Positions 7,601-15,463 of a DNA stretch of 64,000 nt are shown piece after piece. This DNA comes from Bin87 sp964347975 (lineage in GTDB: Bacteria; Chloroflexota; Dehalococcoidia; Lucifugimonadales; UBA3495), in contig CAYGAY010000001.1 in NCBI GenBank assembly GCA_964347975.1, forward strand, positions 465,613 through 529,612. Direction: 5' to 3'. Position 1 is the stretch's first letter; each line of letters begins with the position of its first letter. Position numbers and translations under genes: made by a program. A model generated the notes under the pieces. The model saw only the letters and a program-made list of their open reading frames with translations, did not search any database and was not told where the DNA came from.

Positions 7601-8884
7601 CTACAGGCTCCCCGCCAGCTGGTTGATGACCAGCCCCGTAGGCAGCTTGGGGTAGAAGAAGGTGGATTTCGGCGGCAGGCGATTGCCGGCGCTGACTATT
7701 TGCCGGAAGGGTTCCAGTGGGAAGGGCTTGAGGAGAATAGCCGCCTGGCGCGCTCCGGCGGCAACGCCCTGGGTGATGGCATCATGGTCAGGACTGTAGT
7801 CGACGTGCCGGGCCAGGGCTTCTCCCAAAACCGGCGAGAGTACCCGTTCCTGCAAGACCCAAGCCTCCGAAACAGCCAATGAACCCCAGGAACCCAAGTC
7901 TGCCTCCGGGCGCAAGGTGTGGAGGGTGGGAGGCGCGTCCGCCCAGAAAACGGCGAAACAATGGCCGCTTTCACCGATTCGGGTGACCTCTCCCACTGCG
8001 GCCGACGGGGTGATGTCTGGATTCAATGGTTGCGCGTCAAATATCTTGTCCATGTTGAGACGCACTGCGGACAACTGTTCCGGGGATAATCCCTGGAGCA
8101 CCCGGTGATAAGGGAGCAGAAGAAGTCCAGGATCGTCAAACTCGATAAGAGTCATCATCACGTAGTTGGCGGCGGCCTGGAGGTTCGACTGAGCGCCGGC
8201 GGATTGCCGGCGCCGGTAACGTAGCGCGGCTTCATAGCGGTGGTGTCCGTCGGCCAGGAACACGGGGCGGTTGGCGAAGGCATCGTTGATTTTAGCCTGG
8301 ACAGCGGGATCAGCGATGCGCCAGAGCCGGGCATCGCCCCCGGCCGGGGTTTGGGCGGCAGCGTCGGGAGGATCGGAACTGATGCGGTCAAAAATGGTTT
8401 GCAAGGCGCCTTCCGAGTCACGATACAGCGACATTATCGGGCTGAATTGAGCCTGGCAGGTATCGAGCAGCGCCACTCGGTCCAACACGGCCGGTTCCCT
8501 GGTGAACTCGTGGGGGAAAACGGCCCCAGCGTCGTAATCCTCTACCAACACGTCGGCAAACAACCCCAAGTGTTGGTAATGTCGTCCTCCGAAATCATAG
8601 GTGTGGCTCATCAGGTAGAAGGAGGGAGTTTCGTCCCTGATCAGAATGCCATCGGCCAGCCAACCGTTGAATAATGCTGCTGCCTGTCGGTAACCGGTTT
8701 GGGGGTCAACCGGATCGGGTTGCTCACCACCTTCGAGGTGTACCGCGTTATAAGGGCTGCGGCGCTGCAGGTCCGCCTTGAGTTCGGGCCCGATCATATC
8801 GTACGGCGGGCAGATTACTGAGGACAGGCTGCCCACGGCATTCGGGTCGAAACGGCAGCCTCGGAAGGGTTTGATGGTGGCCAT
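7601..8884 (-). CDS. DUF1015 family protein
   Basis: A 427-aa soluble protein. Family marks: the N-terminal pattern IKPFRGCRFDP...VICPPYDMI, the central FLADGHHRYEAALRYR (about residues 210-226), and a C-terminal FFYPKLPTGLVI. It is common next to metabolic genes in anaerobes and Chloroflexota. I do not assign a reaction. It is probably co-transcribed with the Uma2 gene 16 nt downstream. Confidence 0.85.
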   Translation of the reverse strand: MATIKPFRGCRFDPNAVGSLSSVICPPYDMIGPELKADLQRRSPYNAVHLEGGEQPDPVDPQTGYRQAAALFNGWLADGILIRDETPSFYLMSHTYDFGGRHYQHLGLFADVLVEDYDAGAVFPHEFTREPAVLDRVALLDTCQAQFSPIMSLYRDSEGALQTIFDRISSDPPDAAAQTPAGGDARLWRIADPAVQAKINDAFANRPVFLADGHHRYEAALRYRRRQSAGAQSNLQAAANYVMMTLIEFDDPGLLLLPYHRVLQGLSPEQLSAVRLNMDKIFDAQPLNPDITPSAAVGEVTRIGESGHCFAVFWADAPPTLHTLRPEADLGSWGSLAVSEAWVLQERVLSPVLGEALARHVDYSPDHDAITQGVAAGARQAAILLKPFPLEPFRQIVSAGNRLPPKSTFFYPKLPTGLVINQLAGSL

Positions 8885-9001
8885 GGGTATCGGCGCTCCG
8901 TTGGGATGCTGGGTACCGGCTCATCATAGCATTTTCCACCCCGGGACATACGGCGCAACGTCGGTGAGGGAGGTGTGCCCGTCGATGGATGCGCCGCGCA
9001 A

Positions 9002-10267
9002 TCAGTAAACCACGCGCTCATCGGCTAATCGGCCTAGCTCGTCCTCGTCGATGCCCAGCAATTCATTGAGAACATACCTGTTGTGCTGTCCCAGGAGTGG
9101 CGCGGGCGCGCGGATACCGCCGGGAGTGTCGCTGAAACGCCAGGGTACGCCGTAGAGCATCTCGGCGCCGACGTGGGGGTGGTCAATTTCGGCGTAAGTT
9201 TCGCGAGCGTTGAGGTGTGGGTCCGCGAACTGGTCAGCAATGTTCATGACGGGCATGGCGGCAACGCCGACGCTTTGCAGACGTTCCATCACCTCCCCAG
9301 GTGTCAGCGTGCGAGTCCAGGAGGATATGATTTCGTCCAGGGCGCGGCGGTTTTCCCAACGGGACAATGCGTTTGCGAACCGGAGATCTCCGGATAGCGC
9401 GTCGTCTTCGATGACTCGGGTGAGGGCTTTCCATTCAGCATCAGTCCGCACGGCAATGGCGACCCAGGCATCTTCCCCGGAGCACGGATAGTTGTTGTGG
9501 GGGGCAAATTCGGGATCATCGTTACTCGGCGGCACAGGAACAATGCCAGTCATTTGGTATTGGAGCATAGGAACGCCCAATAGCGCGGTTGTCCCCTCCA
9601 GATGCGCCGCTTCAACGTACTGACCCGCGCCGGTCCGGTTGCGGCGCCAGAGCGCGGCGACCACTCCCAGGGCCGCGCACAATGCGGCTACGGTGTCGCT
9701 CCAGGCGGCCTGCAATTCGCCGACCAAAGGCTCGCCCTCCTCGGGCGGGTAACCAACCAGGCTCATCATCCCCGACATGGCCTGGATTATCGGGGCGTAA
9801 GCGACCATGTCTCGCAGCGGTCCGGCGTCTCCAAAGGCTGGCATCGCAGCGACGATGATGTCGGGCTTGACGGCGCGAAGCGTCGCGTAGTCCATGCCCA
9901 GCCGTTGCAAAACGCCGGGGGAGAAATTGGACAGCACCACGTCGCTTGCGGCGGCCAACTTCGTAAGGACGTCGCGGCCCGCATTGGTACGGAGGTTGAG
10001 GGTCACGCTCAACTTGTTGCGGTTGAGGCCGTGGAATACGGGCTGCAACTCAGGCCACAAGCCCCGGTCGCCGCCGGCGAGGTCTTCGCCGTGATTGGCA
10101 ATGGGTATCATGGGCCGCCCCAAGCGCATACCGTCCATGCGGGCGCGGCTTTCCACCTTGATGACCTCCGCGCCCATATCGGCGAGAAGTTGCCCGGCCA
10201 TGGGACCGGCCCAGGCGCTGCCGAGATCAACCACCCGAACACTGCGCAGCGGGAGCGGAGTCATCAA
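9002..10267 (-). CDS. CaiB/BaiF family III CoA-transferase, subunit with catalytic Asp
   Basis: A 421-aa family III CoA-transferase that would move CoA between carboxylic acids. The N-terminal VVDLGSAWAGPMAGQLLADMGAEVIKVE is the CoA-binding Rossmann part. The catalytic aspartate aligns to D191 in AAWSDTVAALCAALG. It overlaps the upstream CoA-transferase gene by 4 nt (10264-10267), so the two are translationally coupled and may form a heteromer like benzylsuccinate CoA-transferase BbsEF. The substrate cannot be read from the sequence. Confidence 0.88.
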   Translation of the reverse strand: MMTPLPLRSVRVVDLGSAWAGPMAGQLLADMGAEVIKVESRARMDGMRLGRPMIPIANHGEDLAGGDRGLWPELQPVFHGLNRNKLSVTLNLRTNAGRDVLTKLAAASDVVLSNFSPGVLQRLGMDYATLRAVKPDIIVAAMPAFGDAGPLRDMVAYAPIIQAMSGMMSLVGYPPEEGEPLVGELQAAWSDTVAALCAALGVVAALWRRNRTGAGQYVEAAHLEGTTALLGVPMLQYQMTGIVPVPPSNDDPEFAPHNNYPCSGEDAWVAIAVRTDAEWKALTRVIEDDALSGDLRFANALSRWENRRALDEIISSWTRTLTPGEVMERLQSVGVAAMPVMNIADQFADPHLNARETYAEIDHPHVGAEMLYGVPWRFSDTPGGIRAPAPLLGQHNRYVLNELLGIDEDELGRLADERVVY

Positions 10268-11493
10268 CGTGGAACCGATGCGGAACGCTGCGTCCCGAAG
10301 ACCTCGTGATTGTGCTGACCCAGCATTGGAGCCGGTCGCACAATGCGGCAGGGGGAACCGTAAAGCCGGACGGGCGCTCCGGGGTAACGGAACTGACCAG
10401 CCTCGGGATGGTCGTGGCTGCGGAACCAGGCCCGTTCTCGCAGCTGCGGGGTTTCCAACATCTCGTCAATGGTCAGCACGGGGGCACATGGGATGCGGTT
10501 TTCCAGGCACAGTTGCAGGATCTCGGCTTTGTCGTGCTCCATGAACCAGGGGGCGATGAGATTCTCGGCCTCTTCGGGGTACTGGTCGCTCATCGCCCGA
10601 CGGTCGCGATAGCGGGGATTGTCGATCCAGTCCGGGTCGCCCAGCAGGTTCAGGAAGCGTTGGTACTGCTCCAGCTGCGGCGCGTCGATGCAGACGTATC
10701 CATCGCGGCAGGGCAGGACGCAGTTGGGAAACAGACCGAGCCGCATACGATTGCCGGAGCGGTAACCCGCAATGCCTCGGTATATGAACGTAGGCAGATG
10801 GTAGCCGGTAAGCAGCGTAGCGATGATCCCTGAATCGGAGACGTCGATATATTGCCCCTGTCCCGTTCCGCCGGCCGATTCTCGAGCCAGCAACCCTACC
10901 ATCGCCGCAAATGCCGCTCCCAAGCCGGCCAGGTACGATGCTTGCCGACCGGGTGTGGTCAAGGGTTCCCGGTAGGTATGACCAGTGCCGAAGCTCATGC
11001 CGCTGAGCGCGTTGACCTGTAGATCGTAACCGGCGTATTCGCAGTAATCCCCGGTTCTTCCGTACGGCGAAATCGAAACGGCAATCAGGTGAGGATGCCG
11101 CCGACGCAGTTCCGCTTCCGTGATTCCCGCATCGAGAAGTCCAGCGTAGGGTTGATTTTCGACAAAAATGTCGGCGTCTTTCAGCAAACGATGGAGCTCT
11201 TCGATGCCGGCTTTGGATGTAGTGTCCAGCGTGACCCCGCGTTTCCCCAAGTTGGCGAAGAGGAACAGACCACTACGCTCAGGATGCGGCATACCTCCAG
11301 GGAAAGGGCCCAACTCCCGGGCGCGGTCGCCGGCTGGAGCTTCAACCTTGATGACGTCGGCGCCAAGCTCCGCGAGCAACTTGGCGCAGAAAGGGGCGGA
11401 AATCACTTCGCCCCATTCAATCACACGGATGCCCTCCAATGGGGCGGAGGGCACGGTATCTGGGGCTGGCATTGACCTATCTGGCCGCGGCAT
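10264..11493 (-). CDS. CaiB/BaiF family III CoA-transferase, paralogue apparently lacking catalytic Asp
   Basis: A 409-aa paralogue and first gene of the pair. The fold motifs are present (VIEWGEVISAPFCAKLLAELGADVIKVE near residues 24-51; TGQGQYIDVS). At the catalytic position, aligning LAGLGAAF with the usual VAGLYAAFG puts Ser186 (RQASYLAGL) where the Asp should be. Such a subunit would be inactive or structural and would depend on its neighbour. In the family, heteromers with one Asp-less subunit are known. The alignment was made by eye. Confidence 0.85.
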   Translation of the reverse strand: MPRPDRSMPAPDTVPSAPLEGIRVIEWGEVISAPFCAKLLAELGADVIKVEAPAGDRARELGPFPGGMPHPERSGLFLFANLGKRGVTLDTTSKAGIEELHRLLKDADIFVENQPYAGLLDAGITEAELRRRHPHLIAVSISPYGRTGDYCEYAGYDLQVNALSGMSFGTGHTYREPLTTPGRQASYLAGLGAAFAAMVGLLARESAGGTGQGQYIDVSDSGIIATLLTGYHLPTFIYRGIAGYRSGNRMRLGLFPNCVLPCRDGYVCIDAPQLEQYQRFLNLLGDPDWIDNPRYRDRRAMSDQYPEEAENLIAPWFMEHDKAEILQLCLENRIPCAPVLTIDEMLETPQLRERAWFRSHDHPEAGQFRYPGAPVRLYGSPCRIVRPAPMLGQHNHEVFGTQRSASVPR

Positions 11494-11578
11494 GGGCCGG
11501 ACATCCTCAGGATTTTAGCAGGGTCAGATTGAGGTCAGTATAGGACTGTTGAAGGTCAAGGCGCAAGGAACGTGAAAT

Positions 11579-11762
11579 CCTCATGCGTACCCGCTTTAAC
11601 TTGTCATTCCACGCTTGCCGTAGGCGGGCGATGGCACCTCGTTTCGGCGGCGCCTGCCGCCGGCCCCGAGAGTCTTGCCGGGACGGCCATTGCCACGCCG
11701 ACGAGATTGCCACCCCCCGCATCAAGTACGGGGTCGCAATGACAAAGTGGGTACGCATGAGG
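11579..11762. mobile_element. MITE-like element A with 8-bp target duplication
   Basis: A 184-bp element with terminal inverted repeats CCTCATGCGTACCC (left) and GGGTACGCATGAGG (right). It is flanked by perfect direct repeats CGTGAAAT at 11571-11578 and 11763-11770, the mark of transposition. It has no transposase ORF. The interior contains inverted GTCATTCC and GCAATGAC segments related to the simpler repeats elsewhere in the window. Elements B (30720) and C (45150) share the ends. It lies directly upstream of the histidine kinase promoter. Confidence 0.8.
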
Positions 11763-11772
11763 CGTGAAATCG

Positions 11773-11801
11773 TTGACAATTATAGATGTTCAGAATATTG
11801 T
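11773..11801 (+). promoter_or_regulatory. Sigma-70 promoter for the histidine kinase operon
   Basis: A perfect -35 TTGACA at 11773-11778, a 17-nt spacer, and -10 TATTGT at 11796-11801. It starts only 2 nt beyond the target duplication of MITE-like element A. The implied transcription start near 11808 lies downstream of any N-terminal extension read through the MITE, so the protein must start at 11829 or 11874. Confidence 0.7.
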
Positions 11802-11873
11802 GTATCCAGAATATTGGGATGGCTTGAAATGGACAGGCCTGGCGCCGGGATCAGCCAGTCGGAGATACAGCTG

Positions 11874-13262
11874 ATGAGCAGAGAGCAGGAATTGCAGCAG
11901 GAAGTGGATCGTCTTAACGCTGAGATAGTCCAACGCGACAATGAGTTGTTGCAGCTGCGTGACCAGGGTCACTTGGACATGAGCGCCGATCGGCTGCCTA
12001 TTATCCGCCTCGAAAATCAGGAGGTGTTTAACACCTACTATTCGGCGGAATCGTTCGAGGATACCTTGCGCGTCATGGCGCTTCGAGCGCGCCAAATGCT
12101 GGGGGCTCACCAGTCGGCCATCAGTTATGTCCCCGATGGCGACTTCAGGGCGTCCATTCATGCCGTATCTCTATCTGACAAGTACGCGCGCTATCGGGCC
12201 TACGATGTGATGCCCACCGGGGAGGGGATCTGGGGCCTTATTGTCAAGAACCATCAGCCGGTTAGAATGACCGAGGAAGTCCTTTATTCACATCCGCAGT
12301 TCAAGCATTTCAGCGGCCTCAAAACCGCCGAGGGTTTGGAACACCCCCCAATGCCGGGGTGGTTGGCGGCGCCCGTGCTGCGCAAAGGTGGCGGGCTCCT
12401 GGGCGTGCTCCAGCTGAGCGACAAGTTCGAGGGAGAATTCACCGACTATGACCAAGAGCAACTGGTAAAACTGGCCACTTTGTACGCGCCGATTTTTGAG
12501 CTCCAATATGTCAACGATGATCTCCAACAGCAAGCCGCTTCGTTGCGGCAAGCCACGCTGGAGCTGCAACGTTCCAACGCCGAGCTTGAGCAGTTCGCCT
12601 ACGTGGCGTCGCACGACCTCCAAGAGCCGCTGCGGATGGTGACCAGCTATCTACAGCTCCTGGAACGACGCTACAAAGAAAAGCTGGATCAAGATGCGGA
12701 AGAATTCATCGGGTTTGCCGTTGACGGCGCGTCCCGGATGCAGACGCTGATCCAGGATTTGTTGACCTATTCCCGGGTCGGAACCCGTGGGGCCGCTTTT
12801 GAGCCTACGGATTGTGACGAGGTCCTGAGTCGAGTTTTGACGAATCTGGAGGTGGCAATCGAGGAAAGTGGAGCGGAGATCAGCTGCGGGACACTGCCCA
12901 ACATAGCGGTTGACGCTTCCCAGTTGTCTCAATTGCTGCAGAATCTGATTGGGAACGCGATCAAGTTCAGAGGAGACAGCCCACCGCGCATCCAGGTCGG
13001 AGCACAACAGCGTGACGGGGACTGGTTGTTTTCAGTTCGCGACAATGGCATAGGCATTGACCCCCGGCATGGTGAGCGCATATTCCAGGTTTTCCAACGC
13101 CTGCATGGGATCGGTCAGTACCAGGGAACCGGCATTGGTCTCGCGGTTTGCAAAAAAATTGCGGAACGGCATCAGGGTCAGATCTGGGTAGAGTCTGAGG
13201 AAGGCGCCGGTGCGACTTTTTACTTCACAATCCCGGCGCATCTCGCCTCAATTTCCGGTTAG
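11874..13262 (+). CDS. GAF-domain sensor histidine kinase
   Basis: Cytoplasmic two-component kinase of 462 aa with no membrane segment. After a short coiled coil comes a GAF-like domain (roughly residues 30-200). The HisKA dimerisation helix follows, with phospho-acceptor H247 in VASHDLQEPLRM, the type found in phytochrome-like kinases. The ATPase domain has N-box NLIGNAIKF, G1 DNGIGID and G2 GTGIGLAVCKK. The frame is open from 11583, but the first 60 codons are MITE sequence and the promoter is at 11773-11801. ATG at 11874 has GGAG 9 nt upstream; 11829 is the alternative. The chromophore Cys/His cannot be confirmed. Confidence 0.87.
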   Translation: MSREQELQQEVDRLNAEIVQRDNELLQLRDQGHLDMSADRLPIIRLENQEVFNTYYSAESFEDTLRVMALRARQMLGAHQSAISYVPDGDFRASIHAVSLSDKYARYRAYDVMPTGEGIWGLIVKNHQPVRMTEEVLYSHPQFKHFSGLKTAEGLEHPPMPGWLAAPVLRKGGGLLGVLQLSDKFEGEFTDYDQEQLVKLATLYAPIFELQYVNDDLQQQAASLRQATLELQRSNAELEQFAYVASHDLQEPLRMVTSYLQLLERRYKEKLDQDAEEFIGFAVDGASRMQTLIQDLLTYSRVGTRGAAFEPTDCDEVLSRVLTNLEVAIEESGAEISCGTLPNIAVDASQLSQLLQNLIGNAIKFRGDSPPRIQVGAQQRDGDWLFSVRDNGIGIDPRHGERIFQVFQRLHGIGQYQGTGIGLAVCKKIAERHQGQIWVESEEGAGATFYFTIPAHLASISG

Positions 13263-13358
13263 GGTCGGCGCACGACGCCGAGACCAAAATTCCGCCAGCG
13301 TCTGCTGGCAAGCGCATTGCAACCAATTCCCAACAGCGCGGAGCAGGAGGTGAAACAG

Positions 13359-13808
13359 ATGACGACAACACCCCCACGACGCCGGCCCGTAGAGATCCTT
13401 CTGGTCGAGGATAATCCGGGGGATGTGCGGCTTACGCGCGAGGCTTTTGCGGACACCCGGATCAATAACAATCTGTCGGTGGTTGGAGACGGGGAAGAAG
13501 CCATGGCGTTCCTCAGGCGGGAGGGTGATTACTCCGCCGCCCCACGCCCCGACATCATTCTCCTGGACCTCAATCTGCCCCGCAAGAGCGGCCGCGAGGT
13601 GCTGGAAGAGGCGAAAACAGATCCAAATCTGCTTTCTATCCCCATTGTGGTGATGACCACATCGGAAGCCGAAGGGGATATCCTCAATTCGTACTACCAC
13701 CACGCCAACGCTTATGTCACCAAGCCAGTGGACCTGGATTGCTTTATCGACGTCGTCACTAAGATTGAGGGGTTTTGGCTCACCATCGTAAAGCTTCCGC
13801 CGGACTGA
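13359..13808 (+). CDS. Single-domain response regulator (Rcp1-like), first of two
   Basis: A receiver domain with no output domain, 149 aa. The acidic pocket is EDN after ILLV, the phospho-acceptor is D70 (ILLDLNLPRKSG), and the switch residues are T in VVMTTS and K in YVTKPVD. The NLPRKSG motif is typical of Rcp1-type regulators that work with phytochrome-like kinases. Start ATG at 13359 is preceded by GGAGGTG. It follows the kinase gene by about 97 nt, so it is its likely phosphorylation partner. Confidence 0.87.
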   Translation: MTTTPPRRRPVEILLVEDNPGDVRLTREAFADTRINNNLSVVGDGEEAMAFLRREGDYSAAPRPDIILLDLNLPRKSGREVLEEAKTDPNLLSIPIVVMTTSEAEGDILNSYYHHANAYVTKPVDLDCFIDVVTKIEGFWLTIVKLPPD

Positions 13809-13904
13809 GTTGGCGATGAGAGCCCGTTCCGTTTGACGGGTTCGGCTCCAGTCGGCGTCTCTGACGCGCAGGTTCCGAGCTACCATGAAGGAGGTAGAGT
13901 TGCC

Positions 13905-14414
13905 ATGACTACACGCTCTTCGGAAAACCCCATCGAGGTACTGCTGGTCGAGGATAACCCCGCCGATGCCAGACTGACGGAAGAGATCCTGAAAGACTCG
14001 GAGTACGCCGTGAATTTTTCGGTCGTGGAAGACGGCGAGGTCGCCATGACGTACCTCCGCCGTCAGGGGGAGTATGCGTACACCGCCCGGCCGGATCTAA
14101 TACTTTTGGACCTGAACCTGCCCAGAAAGAGTGGACAGGAGGTTCTGGCCGAGATGAACGAGGACTCTAATTTGAGGAACATTCCGGTGATGATCCTGAC
14201 CGGAACAGCCGCGGAGCAGAGCCTGCTCTTTTCGTACAACATCCCGCCGTCGCGGTTCTGCCGAAAACCGATCGACGTGCCGCGTTTTGACGCGGTGGTC
14301 GGTCAGCTTGATGCCCTCAGCGAACGGCCCCTGGTAATTGGGACTCCGCCGGCGGCGCGGCAGGCCGCCAGCAGCGGAGGGGGGCGCAAATGGTGGTGGC
14401 CCTTCGGACGTTAG
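13905..14414 (+). CDS. Single-domain response regulator (Rcp1-like), second of two
   Basis: 169 aa; receiver domain closely related to its neighbour, with EDN pocket, phospho-acceptor D69 (LILLDLNLPRKSG), T in MILTGTA and K in CRKPIDV. It has a C-terminal tail of about 35 residues, Gly/Ala-rich and ending GGRKWWWPFGR, which the first regulator lacks. The aromatic-basic tail could contact a membrane or partner; that is inference. ATG at 13905 follows AAGGAGG. It is probably a duplicate that now serves a second branch of the same kinase. Confidence 0.85.
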   Translation: MTTRSSENPIEVLLVEDNPADARLTEEILKDSEYAVNFSVVEDGEVAMTYLRRQGEYAYTARPDLILLDLNLPRKSGQEVLAEMNEDSNLRNIPVMILTGTAAEQSLLFSYNIPPSRFCRKPIDVPRFDAVVGQLDALSERPLVIGTPPAARQAASSGGGRKWWWPFGR

Positions 14415-14557
14415 CCGGCGGGGTGGGCTTTATCACCTGCCGAAGATGTTCCACACCCCCGGCGGCTCGAGCATGGTATGCCCGGGGGCGGTAGGGGAGA
14501 ATAATCATCCAAACAGATACCCACCGCGCACGCCGGTCTTCGTCATCCAATTGGGAA

Positions 14558-14637
14558 GATTGCAAAACTCCACGGAACTTGCTGAGGACTTAGCGTTTCC
14601 AGGTTTCGCTCCAGGCCGGGGTGACGGTTTTGCAATC
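14558..14637. repeat. 11-bp perfect inverted repeat in the 350-nt gap
   Basis: GATTGCAAAAC at 14558-14568 is repeated inverted at 14627-14637, 58 nt apart. A further GTTTTGCG lies at 14671. It is upstream of the NYN gene promoter. It could be an operator pair or a decayed mobile-element border; no other support. Confidence 0.35.
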
Positions 14638-14655
14638 GTCCCAAGTCAAAGACAC

Positions 14656-14684
14656 TTGACGGCGGATGCAGTTTTGCGTATCAT
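14656..14684 (+). promoter_or_regulatory. Sigma-70 promoter for the NYN gene
   Basis: TTGACG at 14656-14661, a 17-nt spacer, TATCAT at 14679-14684, about 84 nt ahead of the ATG at 14768. Both boxes are close to consensus. Confidence 0.55.
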
Positions 14685-14767
14685 AGGAGTTGACCCCCCC
14701 ATCCTGTTTCGACGGATGGGCAGCGAACCGCCCCCTGGCTGGGCGGTTACGCATTTAAGGGCTTCTT

Positions 14768-15403
14768 ATGCCGGAAACAATTGCCTACATTGACGGCTTG
14801 AACCTTTATTACGGGGCTTTGAAAAACCGACCTCCCCTGAAGTGGCTGAATCCACTTGCAATGCTGGAGAAATTATTTCCACAGGCGAACATCAGCCGCA
14901 TCCGGTATTTCTCGGCATTGACCCTGAGAACGCCAGCCGACCCCGACGCGCCAGCGCGCCAGACGATATATTTTCGGGCGTTGCAGACCATACCCATCTT
15001 GGAAATTCACCGGGGACGCATGGCAGAGCGAAAGAAGACGGGTATTGTACTAAGCTCATCGCCACCAAGAATCTCAACCATTGAAGTGTTTGAAGAAAAG
15101 CGCACCGACGTCAATATAGCGTCATACCTGCTGATGGACGCATTTGAAGGCCGCTACGACACTGCGGTCGTGGTGTCCAACGACTCTGATTTGACCACGC
15201 CCATAGAAATGGTGGTGCAGCGTCTTAAGAAAACAGTGATTATAGTTAATCCGTATCCGGCTCACCGCCAAAGCAGTGAGTTGCGGCGAGCGGCCTCTGG
15301 GACGGTACGGCAGATCAATTCCTCGGTGTTGAGGGCCAGCCAGTTCCCGAATACGATGACCGACGCTCGAGGCACAATCAGGCGCCACCGAACCTATGTA
15401 TAA
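14768..15403 (+). CDS. NYN-domain (PIN-like) ribonuclease family protein
   Basis: A 211-aa protein of the NYN/LabA-like family, a PIN-related fold that usually cleaves RNA. Acidic residues are in place: D9 and N12 in YIDGLNLYYG, E110/D114 in EEKRTDVNIAS, D139 and D141 in VVSNDSDLTTPI. The basic C-terminus (RGTIRRHRTYV) could bind nucleic acid. It is monocistronic with its own promoter. The cellular role of bacterial LabA-like proteins is poorly known. Confidence 0.85.
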   Translation: MPETIAYIDGLNLYYGALKNRPPLKWLNPLAMLEKLFPQANISRIRYFSALTLRTPADPDAPARQTIYFRALQTIPILEIHRGRMAERKKTGIVLSSSPPRISTIEVFEEKRTDVNIASYLLMDAFEGRYDTAVVVSNDSDLTTPIEMVVQRLKKTVIIVNPYPAHRQSSELRRAASGTVRQINSSVLRASQFPNTMTDARGTIRRHRTYV

Positions 15404-15413
15404 CGGGGCAAGC

Positions 15414-15437
15414 AGGGGCGAATAGACATTCGCCCCT
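15414..15437. terminator. Palindromic hairpin between convergent genes
   Basis: A perfect 10-bp stem, AGGGGCGAAT pairing with ATTCGCCCCT, around a 4-nt loop. It lies between the NYN gene and the dihydropyrimidinase gene, which converge, so it may terminate both. It is related to the hairpin at 5641-5662. Confidence 0.6.
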
Positions 15438-15463
15438 CAATTGTATCCTGGAACCGTCGGCGG

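Noticed and set aside
9602..10309. 235-codon plus-strand frame opposite the CoA-transferases
   Set aside because: Antisense of conserved CoA-transferase sequence; no independent support.
11583..11873. N-terminal extension of the histidine kinase as a real domain
   Set aside because: It is mostly translation of MITE-like element A, and the promoter lies inside the extension.
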